NCBI GenBank assembly: GCA_004359425.1
Contig: PTEU01000002.1
Span: forward strand, 1,036,789-1,100,788
DNA from: Ideonella sp. MAG2
GTDB lineage: Bacteria; Pseudomonadota; Gammaproteobacteria; Burkholderiales; Burkholderiaceae_C
Direction: 5' to 3'
Length of the DNA stretch: 64,000 nucleotides
Below the pieces are notes generated by a model. It did no database searches, was not told the DNA's origin, and saw nothing but the letters and a program-made list of their open reading frames with translations. Made by a program: the position numbers and the translations under genes. The first letter of the stretch is position 1. Every line of letters begins with the position of its first letter. Shown piece by piece: positions 38,234 to 47,599 of this stretch.

Positions 38234-39498
38234 CCACCGCTCACACCCCCGCCGACGCCCTCTTGGGTGAGGCCCTGCACGGCCCCTTGACGCTTTGGCC
38301 TGGACACCTACCCGAATCAGTTGGAGATCATCACCGCCGAGCAGATGATGGACGCCTACGCCAGCGTGGGCATGCCGGTGAACTACCGTCACTGGAGCTT
38401 TGGCAAAGAGTTCATCTCCACCGAGAAGAACTACAAGCGCGGCCACATGGGCTTGGCCTATGAGATCGTCATCAACTCCAACCCCTGCATCAGCTACCTG
38501 ATGGAAGAGAACACCATGGCCATGCAGGCCCTGGTGATCGCCCATGCGGCCTATGGACACAACAGCTTTTTCAAAGGCAACTACCTGTTCCGCATGTGGA
38601 CGGATGCGGCCTCCATCATCGACTACCTGGTCTATGCCCGGCACTATGTGGCCGAGTGCGAAGAGCGCCATGGTGTGGAAATCGTGGAGCTGTTTCTCGA
38701 CTCTTGCCATGCGCTGCAAAACCATGGCGTAGACCGCTACCGCCGCCCGGCCAAGCGCAGCCTGGCCGAAGAGCTTGCCCAGCGCAAAGAGCGCGAGGCC
38801 TATGCCCAGCAGCAAATCAACGACCTCTGGCGCACCCTGCCGCGCCGCGCCGACGAGGCCGAAGCCACCGCAGCCGCCAAGCGCTTCCCCGCAGAGCCCG
38901 AAGAGAACCTGCTCTACTTCATCGAGAAAAACGCTCCGCTGCTGGAGCCCTGGCAGCGCGAGATCATCCGCATCGTGCGCAAGACCGCGCAGTACTTCTA
39001 CCCCCAGCGCCAAACCCAGGTCATGAACGAAGGCTGGGCCACCTTCTGGCACCACAAGCTGCTCAACGAGATGTACGACAACGGCTTCCTGACCGATGGC
39101 GTGATGATGGAGTGGCTCAGCTCGCATGCCAATGTGGTCTACCAGCCCAAGGTGGGCGACCGCGGCTACAGCGGATTCAACCCCTATGCGCTTGGCTTTG
39201 CCATGTACACCGACATCAAGCGAACGACGAAGGCTACCGCCGCCTGCGAGAAACCCTGTCACGCCAATACGACCTGGGCACCCGCGAGCCCAATATTCAG
39301 GTGTGGAACGTCAACCTGCGCGGCGACCGCAGCCTGACCCTGCGCCACACCCAACACAACAACCGCCCCCTCGACCAAAGCGCCAGCGAAGTCCTCAAAC
39401 ACGTCGCCCGCCTCTGGGGCTTTGGCGTGCAGTTGGAAAGCGTGAATGGCGGTGGTGAAGTGACCGCGCAATGGGCGGTGCCGGCGCCGCAGGGGTGA
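38230..39498 (+). pseudogene. spoVR: SpoVR-family gene with two internal losses/frameshifts
   Basis: TYPNQLEIITAEQMMDAYASVGMPVNYRHWSFGK preceded by out-of-frame N-terminus; after YTDIKR the homologous frame changes to DEGYRRLRETLSRQYDLGTREPNIQVW. Confidence 0.8.
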
Positions 39499-39617
39499 GT
39501 GCCGTGCACTTAGGCGAGTGGCTGACTGGCAGAACGGGCGCCCACGGCCACCCAGTTGAGTGATCGGGCGCAACTGCACATAGACTAGCTTCCATCAATA
39601 GGGATGGGAGTCAGGAA

Positions 39618-40076
39618 ATGAGCCCAGTGAAGCGCTTTGAGGATTACTGCTGGCACGACAACGCCATCCACGGCTTTCGCTTGGTTCAGGGTGCAGATGG
39701 TTGCACCGGTGATCTTGTCTTGGACATCGACCACATCGTCGAATGGCTGAGTCCACCAGAGAACGCTACGGCGTACCACTTCAGAATTGCTCCGTCACTT
39801 CTGACATTTCACGAGGTGTCTGAATTGGTGGTGTCGATCGACTATGGCGCGCATTCTTTGGCCTTCCAGCCGATGGCGATCCATGACATTCAGCGCGAAG
39901 AAGTCACCTATCCCAATGGCTATACCTCTTTCGCCTGGAGGATTGAGCTCAACATTCCAATAGCTGGGTACATGACGTTTCAAGCGTCAGGCTTTACCCA
40001 AACGGTGAACTCGGAGTCCGTGGTTTCCCGAATGCAGAGCTTGTCACCCAGCCAGCGCCGGTCTCTCCTCTTGTGA
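39618..40076 (+). CDS. Hypothetical protein
   Basis: 152-aa ORF, FEDYCWHDNAIHGFRLVQG; no family assigned. Confidence 0.5.
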   Translation: MSPVKRFEDYCWHDNAIHGFRLVQGADGCTGDLVLDIDHIVEWLSPPENATAYHFRIAPSLLTFHEVSELVVSIDYGAHSLAFQPMAIHDIQREEVTYPNGYTSFAWRIELNIPIAGYMTFQASGFTQTVNSESVVSRMQSLSPSQRRSLLL

Positions 40077-40123
40077 GCAGGCCCGGCGGACAACATCAGT
40101 TCTGAACCAGATTTGTGCTCTCA

Positions 40124-40507
40124 ATGAATACCTTCGAGTTTTGGCTAGACATTCACTGTGCTGGGTCCCCAGCTTGCACGATTTTCGGTTCGCTGGAAAT
40201 GCCAGTTCGACCCCATGCGGGCGAGAGAATTTCCTTCCATCAGCTGAAAGGCTCAGACCTGCAGTTCCAGCGCGTTCGCTTCGAAGCAGTGTGTTCCCGT
40301 GAGACAAGTGTCTCCGTTGAAGTGGACGAGGTATCGCACTACGGTGTTCGGAGAGACGGCAGGCTGGTGTTCACCTCGGTCATTCGAGCTCACCCGCTGA
40401 ACGTTTCTACTTTGGATGATGTCCGGGTTGTCCGGGACATTTTGACCAAGCAATGTGGTCTGGCAGTCGATCCTTATGGGATCAACGTCTTTGATGCAGA
40501 AGGCTAG
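40124..40507 (+). CDS. Hypothetical protein
   Basis: ORF with start MNTFEFWLDIHC; no family assigned. Confidence 0.45.
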   Translation: MNTFEFWLDIHCAGSPACTIFGSLEMPVRPHAGERISFHQLKGSDLQFQRVRFEAVCSRETSVSVEVDEVSHYGVRRDGRLVFTSVIRAHPLNVSTLDDVRVVRDILTKQCGLAVDPYGINVFDAEG

Positions 40508-40519
40508 TCACGATGTGAC

Positions 40520-41119
40520 TCACCACCGCAGCGCCATCAACACCTCCTCCTGCAACACCCCATCCACCAGCATGGCTCCAGGCTCTCGGCCAAAGGCCAC
40601 AAAGCCTAGGCTCTCATAGAGCCGCAGCGCGGCGGTGTTGTGGGCGTTGACGCAGAGGTTGAGCTGCAGCAGGCCGGGCACCTCGCGGGCGTTGGCGATG
40701 GCCGCCTGCAGCAGTGCGCGGGCCAGGCCACGGCGGCGGGCTGCGGGGGTGACCACCATGCCCCAGATGATGCCTTTGTGCCGCAGCTTACGCATGCCCT
40801 CACGGCCCAGACCGACCACGCCCAGCAGTGCCCCTGCTGCATCAAACGCCCCGAAAACGGCGCTGTCGGGTGACGGGGCCAAGCGCTGGGCGACGGTGTC
40901 CAGCGCCTCGTCGCATTCCTCTTCAAAGCTGGATCCAAAGGCTGTTGGTTCGCGCTGCAAGCCGGCCAGGCGCAGGGCTTGGAAGGCGGCGGCGTCGGCC
41001 GGCGTCAGGCGACGGATGTGGACGGGAGCCTCAGTCAAAGCGTACCTCCTCAGCCCGCACACAGCGCGTGCGTGGCCCAAAGCTGCTGATCTGGGGCAGC
41101 AGGCGGTTGTGGTGGGCAA
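40520..41119 (-). CDS. GNAT-family N-acetyltransferase
   Basis: VHIRRLTPADAAAFQALR; GMVVTPAARRRGLARALLQAAI; LYESLGFVAFGREPGAM. Confidence 0.85.
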   Translation of the reverse strand: MPTTTACCPRSAALGHARAVCGLRRYALTEAPVHIRRLTPADAAAFQALRLAGLQREPTAFGSSFEEECDEALDTVAQRLAPSPDSAVFGAFDAAGALLGVVGLGREGMRKLRHKGIIWGMVVTPAARRRGLARALLQAAIANAREVPGLLQLNLCVNAHNTAALRLYESLGFVAFGREPGAMLVDGVLQEEVLMALRW

Positions 41120-41609
41120 TGATTTGCGGGGCGCTCAACTCGGCGCTGTCCATCGTCGAGTGGCCGTCGGCCACCAAAGTGACGGGGAAGCCTAGGAGCG
41201 TGGGCGGCAGAAATCCAGGCCCGCGTTGAGACGGATTGGGGGAGTAGTCTAGGCGCAGCGCGCCGCTCGCATGGCATGTGCGAGCAAGCGTTGCAACGAC
41301 GAATGGGCCCCCAATCCGTCCCAACCCGAAGGGCCGTAGCGATTTGCGGCGCCTGGCGGCGTTGCGAGCTCGTTGCAGGGGCCAGCCATGCGCCTCGCGC
41401 GCGCCTTGCCATGCACCGCAACTCCCCACGGCGCGGGCCTGGATTTCTGCCGCCCACGCTCCTAGGTGCCCTTCGGTGTTGCGCAGCATCAGCTTGTGCA
41501 TCTCAGCCGCGCACAAGGGGCAGGAGGCGTCGTAGAACAATGTCAGAGGATAGATGGCTGGGTTCATGATTTCTCCGTTTGAAATTTCAGTAGAAACAGA
41601 AATCAACAC
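41031..41609 (-). pseudogene. Hybrid ORF: DCC-type N-terminus, inverted-repeat element, isochorismatase-like C-terminus
   Basis: PLTLFYDASCPLCAAEMHKL at one end, VTLVADGHSTMDSAELSAPQIIAHHNRLL at the other, 41191-41466 element between. Confidence 0.65.
41191..41466. mobile_element. MITE-like element with perfect 35-bp inverted ends (including CTAG flanks)
   Basis: CCTAGGAGCGTGGGCGGCAGAAATCCAGGCCCGCG at 41191-41225 and exact reverse complement at 41432-41466. Confidence 0.8.
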
Positions 41610-41622
41610 TCAAAAAAAGGGG

Positions 41623-42147
41623 CTACTCCCCTCGCACAAACTTCTGGACGTTGGCGCCCATGCGCAGGACTTTCTCCAGCGTGCCGGGTGAGAGGCGCAG
41701 CATCTCGTCAGACCAAGCGCCCAAGGTTTCCATGAAGCGCAGGGTTTCTCGGACCCTGTCTTGGGTGTCTGCACGTTCAGCCTCAAAGCCGGGCTGGGCG
41801 ACCAGGTCCTTCAGCACGCGCACCGTGGGGTCAAACTCACGCTCTTTACGCTCTCGCACGATGGTGCGGAACAACTCCCACACGTCCAGCGAGGTTTCAA
41901 AATAATCGCGTCGGTCGCCCAGCACTTGGGTGGCGCGGATCAAGTTCCAGCTTTGCAGCTCTTTGAGGCTGGTGCTGACATTGGAGCGGGCAATGGACAG
42001 CGTGTCTGCTATCTCTTCGGCATGCAAGGGCTTGCCATGAAAGTAGAGCAGGGCATGCACTTGGGCCACGCTGCGGTTGACGCCCCAAGCCGTGCCCATC
42101 TCACCCCAGTGGACGATGAAGCGGCGGGCGGTGTCGGTGAGTTCCAT
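41623..42147 (-). CDS. GbsR/MarR-type transcriptional regulator
   Basis: YFHGKPLHAEEIADTLSIARSNVSTSLKELQSWNLIR winged helix. Confidence 0.82.
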   Translation of the reverse strand: MELTDTARRFIVHWGEMGTAWGVNRSVAQVHALLYFHGKPLHAEEIADTLSIARSNVSTSLKELQSWNLIRATQVLGDRRDYFETSLDVWELFRTIVRERKEREFDPTVRVLKDLVAQPGFEAERADTQDRVRETLRFMETLGAWSDEMLRLSPGTLEKVLRMGANVQKFVRGE

Positions 42148-42285
42148 GTCGTCATGATGCTGATATCCGATATTTCTGTCAAGACAGAAATTGCGCTTTG
42201 TTCGTCATCGGAAGGCGGGCGTCGAAGCAAGCTCAGCACTTCCGCGAGGTGAAGAGCTTGCGGCCAGCGCCTATGCTTCTGCTCC

Positions 42286-43857
42286 ATGAACCTTGCTCAC
42301 GATGTGGCCCGCTGGGCCTTGTCCCACCCCGAGCGCCCAGCGCTTTTTGAAGGCGCTCGCCCCACCGCCACCTACGCCCAGTGGGCGGCCAGAGCGGCTG
42401 CTTTGGCTCAACACTTGTTGGGCGCGGGCCTGTACCCCGGCGACCGCGTGGTGCTTTTCATGCGCAACCATCCGCGTTACCTGGAGATTTTGTTCGGCGT
42501 GTGGTGGATGGGCGGCGTGGTGGTGCCGGTCAACGCCAAACTGCACCCCAAAGAGTTGCAGTGGATCGCCCACAACGCCGGTGCGCGCTGGGCCTTTGTG
42601 AGCCGAGATGCGCTGCCCGAAGGCGCCCCAGCGCTGGCGGGCTTGGAGCGCGTGGTCGACGTCGACAGCCCGGAGATGGCGAGCCTGCTGGCCGCAGAGC
42701 CTCAAGCCAGCCTGCCAGTGGCTGCCCGCGCCCCCGACGACACCGCTTGGCTGTTCTACACCAGCGGCACCACGGGCCGGCCCAAGGGCGTGATGATCAC
42801 CCACCGCAACTTGCGCACCATGGCGCTGGGCTACTTTGTGGACGTGGACACGGTGGGGGCCAGCGACGCCATCGTTTACGCCGCCCCCATGTCCCATGGT
42901 GCCGGGCTCTATGCTTTGCCGCATGTGCTGGCGGGCGCCCGCCATGTGGTGCCGCCCTCGGGTGGCTTTGACGCGGCAGAGCTGTTTGAACTGGGCCGGC
43001 AGGTGGGGCCGCTCTCCTTGTTTGCCGCTCCCACCATCGTCAAGCGCTTGGTGGACCATGCCGAAGCCCAAGGCCTGGGGCCGGCTGATGCGGCGCGCAG
43101 CTTCAAAACCATCGTCTACGGCGGTGCGCCTATGTATGCGGCCGACATCCAACGCGCACTGAAGGTCATGGGGCCGCGCTTTGTGCAAATCTACGGCCAG
43201 GGCGAAAGCCCGATGGTGGGCACGGCCCTCAGCCGTGCCGATCTGGCCGATCAGGGCCATCCGCAGTACTTGGCGCGCCTGGCGTCTGTGGGTAGGCCGC
43301 AGTCCTCGGTGCGCATTCGGGTGGCCGATGAGGCGGGGCAGGATGTGCCCACGGGCGAGGTGGGCGAGGTGCTGATCGCGGGTGACAGCGTGATGGCCGC
43401 TTACTGGCAGGCCCCAGAAGCCACCGCCGCAGCCTTGCGCGAGGGCTGGCTGTGGACGGGTGATATGGGTTGCCTAGACGCCTCGGGCTACCTGACGCTG
43501 AAAGACCGCAGCAAAGACCTGATCATCAGCGGCGGCTCCAACATCTACCCGCGCGAGGTGGAGGAAGTGCTGCTGCTACACCCCGACGTGGCTGAGGTGG
43601 CGGTGGTTGGCGCGCCGGACCCCGAATGGGGCGAATCGGTGGTCGCCTTTGTGGTGGCACGCGGGGCTCTCGCCCTAGAGGCCACCGCCTTGGACGCCCA
43701 TGTCGTAGCCCATCTGGCCCGTTTCAAGCGTCCCAAGCGCTATGTGCAAGTTGAGGGCTTGCCCAAGAACAACTACGGCAAGGTGCTGAAGACCGCGCTG
43801 CGGGAGAGGTTGCAGGCCAACGCCTCTGGCACGGATTTGGGACAATCGCCCCCATGA
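42286..43857 (+). CDS. Acyl-CoA synthetase / AMP-binding enzyme
   Basis: FYTSGTTGRPKGVMITHRN; YGGAPMY; GWLWTGDMGCLDASGYLTLKDRSKDLIISGGSNIYPREVE. Confidence 0.93.
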   Translation: MNLAHDVARWALSHPERPALFEGARPTATYAQWAARAAALAQHLLGAGLYPGDRVVLFMRNHPRYLEILFGVWWMGGVVVPVNAKLHPKELQWIAHNAGARWAFVSRDALPEGAPALAGLERVVDVDSPEMASLLAAEPQASLPVAARAPDDTAWLFYTSGTTGRPKGVMITHRNLRTMALGYFVDVDTVGASDAIVYAAPMSHGAGLYALPHVLAGARHVVPPSGGFDAAELFELGRQVGPLSLFAAPTIVKRLVDHAEAQGLGPADAARSFKTIVYGGAPMYAADIQRALKVMGPRFVQIYGQGESPMVGTALSRADLADQGHPQYLARLASVGRPQSSVRIRVADEAGQDVPTGEVGEVLIAGDSVMAAYWQAPEATAAALREGWLWTGDMGCLDASGYLTLKDRSKDLIISGGSNIYPREVEEVLLLHPDVAEVAVVGAPDPEWGESVVAFVVARGALALEATALDAHVVAHLARFKRPKRYVQVEGLPKNNYGKVLKTALRERLQANASGTDLGQSPP

Positions 43858-45218
43858 AATCCCCAGAACTGCTGCTGCCCGCCGGCTCACTCGCCAAGAT
43901 GCGGGCCGCCTATGACTTTGGCGCCGACGCCGTTTACGCGGGCCAACCCCGCTATTCGCTGCGCGCCCGGAATAACGAATTCCGCTTGGAGCAAATCGGC
44001 CAGGGCATTGCTGAAGCCCATGCCCGGGGCAAGAAGTTCTTTGTCACCAGCAACCTGATTGCCCACAACGACAAGGTGCGCACCTACCTGCGCGACATCG
44101 AGCCAGTGATCGCGCTCAAGCCCGATGCGCTGATCATGGCCGACCCTGGCCTCATCATGCAGGTGCGTGAAAAGTGGCCCGAGGTCGACATTCACCTCTC
44201 TGTGCAGGCCAACACCACCAACTGGGCCACGGTCAAGTTCTGGCAGAAGCTGGGCGTGCGCCGCATCATCCTCTCGCGCGAGCTGAGCCTGGATGAGATC
44301 GACGGCATTCGCAACGAGTGCCCCGACATGGAGCTGGAGGTTTTTGTGCACGGCGCCCTGTGCATCGCCTACTCGGGCCGCTGCTTGCTGAGCGGCTATT
44401 TCAACCGCCGCGACCCCAACCAAGGCACCTGCACCAACGCCTGCCGCTGGGAATATGGCACCCAGGCCGCCACAGAAAACTCCGCCAGCGGCGAAGCCAT
44501 TCCTGTGGCCAAGCTGGACAGCGACTTCAACTTCGGCGAAGCCGCGGCCGAGGCCGAAAGCAATTTCTCCACCTGTGGCAGCGGTGAGCGCCACCCGGCG
44601 GCCGACCGCATCTACCTGCTGGAAGAAAAGGGCCGCCCAGGCGAGCTCATGCCCATCATGGAAGATGAGCACGGCACCTACATCATGAACAGCAAAGACC
44701 TGCGCGCGGTGGAGCATGTCGAGCGCTTGGCCAAGATCGGGGTCGATTCCCTGAAGATCGAAGGCCGCACCAAGAGCCTGTACTACGTGGCCCGCACTGC
44801 CCAGGTCTATCGCCGGGCCATTGATGACGCCGTGGCTGGTCGCCCCTTCAACCCCGAGTTGTTGATGGAGCTGGAAGGCCTGGCCAACCGCGGCTACACC
44901 GGCGGCTTGCTGGAGCGCCGACCCGCCAACGACTACCAGAACTACATCAGCGGCCACTCCGAGCTGCACCGCAGCCACTTTGTGGGCGAGGTGCGCAGCG
45001 TGCGCGAAGACGGCTGGGTCGAAGTCGAGACCAAGAACAAGTTCTCGGTCGGCGACCGCATCGAAGTCATCCACCCCAGCGGCAACCGCGTGGTGGAGCT
45101 GAACGAAATGCGTAACCTGGACAATGAGCCGGTGCAGGTCGCACAGGGCAGCCCCGTGCGGGTCTGGGTGCCGCTGGGGGTGCCGTCGGAAGGGGCGCTG
45201 CTTGCGCGTTTGTTGTAA
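43854..45218 (+). CDS. U32-family peptidase / tRNA hydroxylation protein (YegQ/TrhP-like)
   Basis: PELLLPAGSLAKMRAAYDFGADAVYAGQPRYSLRARNNEF; SGRCLLSGYFNRRDPNQGTCTNACRWEY. Confidence 0.92.
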   Translation: MKSPELLLPAGSLAKMRAAYDFGADAVYAGQPRYSLRARNNEFRLEQIGQGIAEAHARGKKFFVTSNLIAHNDKVRTYLRDIEPVIALKPDALIMADPGLIMQVREKWPEVDIHLSVQANTTNWATVKFWQKLGVRRIILSRELSLDEIDGIRNECPDMELEVFVHGALCIAYSGRCLLSGYFNRRDPNQGTCTNACRWEYGTQAATENSASGEAIPVAKLDSDFNFGEAAAEAESNFSTCGSGERHPAADRIYLLEEKGRPGELMPIMEDEHGTYIMNSKDLRAVEHVERLAKIGVDSLKIEGRTKSLYYVARTAQVYRRAIDDAVAGRPFNPELLMELEGLANRGYTGGLLERRPANDYQNYISGHSELHRSHFVGEVRSVREDGWVEVETKNKFSVGDRIEVIHPSGNRVVELNEMRNLDNEPVQVAQGSPVRVWVPLGVPSEGALLARLL

Positions 45219-45394
45219 GTGCTCGTGGGCTGCAGCGCTGAAATTCGAAGTAATTTTGTTCGCAGTATGAGCTACCTGGCTGCGTTGTAAACGCTCGCGA
45301 TGCCGTTGGGCATCGCTGTGCTTTGCGCCTTACCATGCAGCTCACCTCGGAAGCTCTTCCACTCCCATTTCAAGTTGACCTGCGAAACACCACG

Positions 45395-46282
45395 ATGAAG
45401 CTCTCTGTCTCGATAAAGCCAGATGCTGACGGGTTCACCGGACGCGAGTGTCCGACCTGTGAGCGCTACTTCAAAATCAAGACTGGAACCGGCGTTCCTG
45501 GACTAACGACTTGCCATTGCCCGTACTGCAATCACATCGGCCCGCACACCGAGTTCTGGACGAAGCAGCAGATCAACTACGCCCGCTCAGTGGCCATCAA
45601 CAAGGTTTCGAGTCAGCTGCTCTCGCAGCTGAAGAAGATGGAGAGGCGTCCGGACCCGCGAGCACCGTTTTCTATCGGAATCAGGGTCAAAGGCAACCCC
45701 ACGCCAATAGCCTACTACTCCGAGCACCAACTCGAGGAGCGAGTCACCTGCAATGCGTGCACGTTGGAGTACACAATCTACGGTGCCTTCGGCTATTGCC
45801 CGGACTGTGGGGTTCACAACTCCGCTCAGATCGCCGGAGCCAATTTCGACTTGGTGCTGAAAACATTGGATCTCGCCAAGACCGCTGCTGCCGAGATACA
45901 AACGAAGCTAGTTGAGAACGCGCTTGAAGATGCGGTTTCTTGCTTCGATGGCTTCGGCCGAGAACATTGCGCAAATCAACCCTACAAAATCTCTTTTCAA
46001 AACATTGACGCCGCGAGAGACAAGATTCAGCGAGAGCATCATTTTGACCTCTCCGCAGTATTGACAGCTCCCGACTGGAAGTTCGTCTCTGACCAGTTTC
46101 AGAAACGGCACCTGTTAGCTCACAAGCTCGGCATCATTGACTCAGAGTTTGTGGCGAAAACTGGCTGCCCACCAAGCCTTCAAGGTCGCAAAGTAACGAT
46201 ATCGGAGTCTGATGTCCGAGCACTCATCACGCACCTGAGGGCTATGGCAAATGCCCTTCACACCAGCGTCGCGCGGGTCTAA
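45395..46282 (+). CDS. Zinc-ribbon protein with possible HEPN-like C-terminal region
   Basis: CPTC/CPYC and CNAC/CPDC pairs; Rx4H in QKRHLLAHKLGIID. Confidence 0.6.
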   Translation: MKLSVSIKPDADGFTGRECPTCERYFKIKTGTGVPGLTTCHCPYCNHIGPHTEFWTKQQINYARSVAINKVSSQLLSQLKKMERRPDPRAPFSIGIRVKGNPTPIAYYSEHQLEERVTCNACTLEYTIYGAFGYCPDCGVHNSAQIAGANFDLVLKTLDLAKTAAAEIQTKLVENALEDAVSCFDGFGREHCANQPYKISFQNIDAARDKIQREHHFDLSAVLTAPDWKFVSDQFQKRHLLAHKLGIIDSEFVAKTGCPPSLQGRKVTISESDVRALITHLRAMANALHTSVARV

Positions 46283-46468
46283 CCCTTCTGCGTGACAGGG
46301 CTGTCGCAGAAGGGTTATCGAGTTGACCAGGCATCGGCTCTGAACCAAATGGGGACGTTGGCGCTTTGTGGATGGGCTGGGAGAGACAGACTGCATTTCT
46401 ACAGATGGGCTGGATGACAGGCTCGAATCTGTCGCCGCCTGGCCCGCTGTGGCTTGGCCTTCTAAGGC

Positions 46469-47599
46469 TCACCCCAACCGCATGCGCCCGGCATAGCCGG
46501 TCATCTCCAGATAACCCAAACCTAAGCGTTCGCCGCTGGGCTTGCTCAAGCTGGCTACGCCCTCCCAGTAGCGCATGCCCGTGCTCATGCGGGCGTCCAC
46601 CTCTTGGGCGTCGAGCAGGGCACTCAGTTTGAACTCGCCCGCAGGGCATTGGATCAACCAGGCCACCGGGTACTCGGCACTGCTGCCGGCGCTGCGCCAG
46701 TGGCGCAGGGGCTGTAGGCGCACCTCGCTGGGCGCAAAGTTGCGCTGCACACCTTGGCTGCTGCGCCAACTGCCACCGCTCCACAAGGTCGAGCCATCGG
46801 CCCGCCGCAGGCGAAACACCGTCAGGGCGCTGCCATCCAAGAGGTTGATGCCGGCCCAGTCCCAGCCCACCGCTTGCTCTTGCGGGGCGCTGGGGTCGCC
46901 CAGCAATTGGTCGCTCCATTCTTGATCCAGCCACGACAGGCCTAGTAGATCCTGCGTCTGCCCGCCCAGGCGCAGGCTGGCTTGGGTGCGCATCTGCACT
47001 TGGCTGTAATAGTGGCTGAACTGGTCCGCGCCTGGCCCCTTTTTGGAGAGCCCGTCCACGCCCTGCAGCAAGACGGGTTGCGGGCACTGCAGCGTCAGCT
47101 CCAAGGCAAAGCGCTGCCCGTGGCTCTGGCCTTGAAACCGCGCCACGTAACGGCTTGGGCCTGCCGCCGCGTCACCCTCGCTGGTCTCGCGGCGCAGCAG
47201 CCAGTCGCGCATCTGCACATGGCAGTCGCCTTCTCGGGCCTCAGCCACGCGGGGATAGGCCCGCGCCAAGCGTTGGTCATGCAGCAGTTGGCCTTGGCGC
47301 AGGTCGCTCAAAGCGGCATGGCCGATCAAGACTTGGCGTGCAGCCAAGGCGCTGGGATGGCCGGCAGGCGCCGGGCCCTGGACCCGGAAGAAGGTCAGCT
47401 GATAACCGAACGCAGGGGAGGCAGCCGGGTTAGTCGCGTCCGCCAAGGCGTGCAGCACGCCCGTCAAGTACCACCATTCCAAACGGGTGTGAGGGTGGGC
47501 GCCAAAGTCACGGGGGAACTGCAGGCGCGGTGCGTTGCTGGCCCAGCCTGGGGTGCCAGGCAGGGCGGCCAAGGCCAAAAAGCTGCGACGGGGAATCAC
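46469..47599 (-). CDS. AttH/CrtC-like (lipocalin-like) secreted protein
   Basis: GTG start overlapping permease stop; LEWWYLTGVLHA; QFSHYYSQVQM; GLSWLDQEWSDQ. Confidence 0.85.
   Translation of the reverse strand: MIPRRSFLALAALPGTPGWASNAPRLQFPRDFGAHPHTRLEWWYLTGVLHALADATNPAASPAFGYQLTFFRVQGPAPAGHPSALAARQVLIGHAALSDLRQGQLLHDQRLARAYPRVAEAREGDCHVQMRDWLLRRETSEGDAAAGPSRYVARFQGQSHGQRFALELTLQCPQPVLLQGVDGLSKKGPGADQFSHYYSQVQMRTQASLRLGGQTQDLLGLSWLDQEWSDQLLGDPSAPQEQAVGWDWAGINLLDGSALTVFRLRRADGSTLWSGGSWRSSQGVQRNFAPSEVRLQPLRHWRSAGSSAEYPVAWLIQCPAGEFKLSALLDAQEVDARMSTGMRYWEGVASLSKPSGERLGLGYLEMTGYAGRMRLG

Noticed and set aside
37511-39262. 583-aa minus-strand ORF opposite the DUF444 and spoVR genes
   Set aside because: Antisense shadow ORF; plus-strand products are recognisable.
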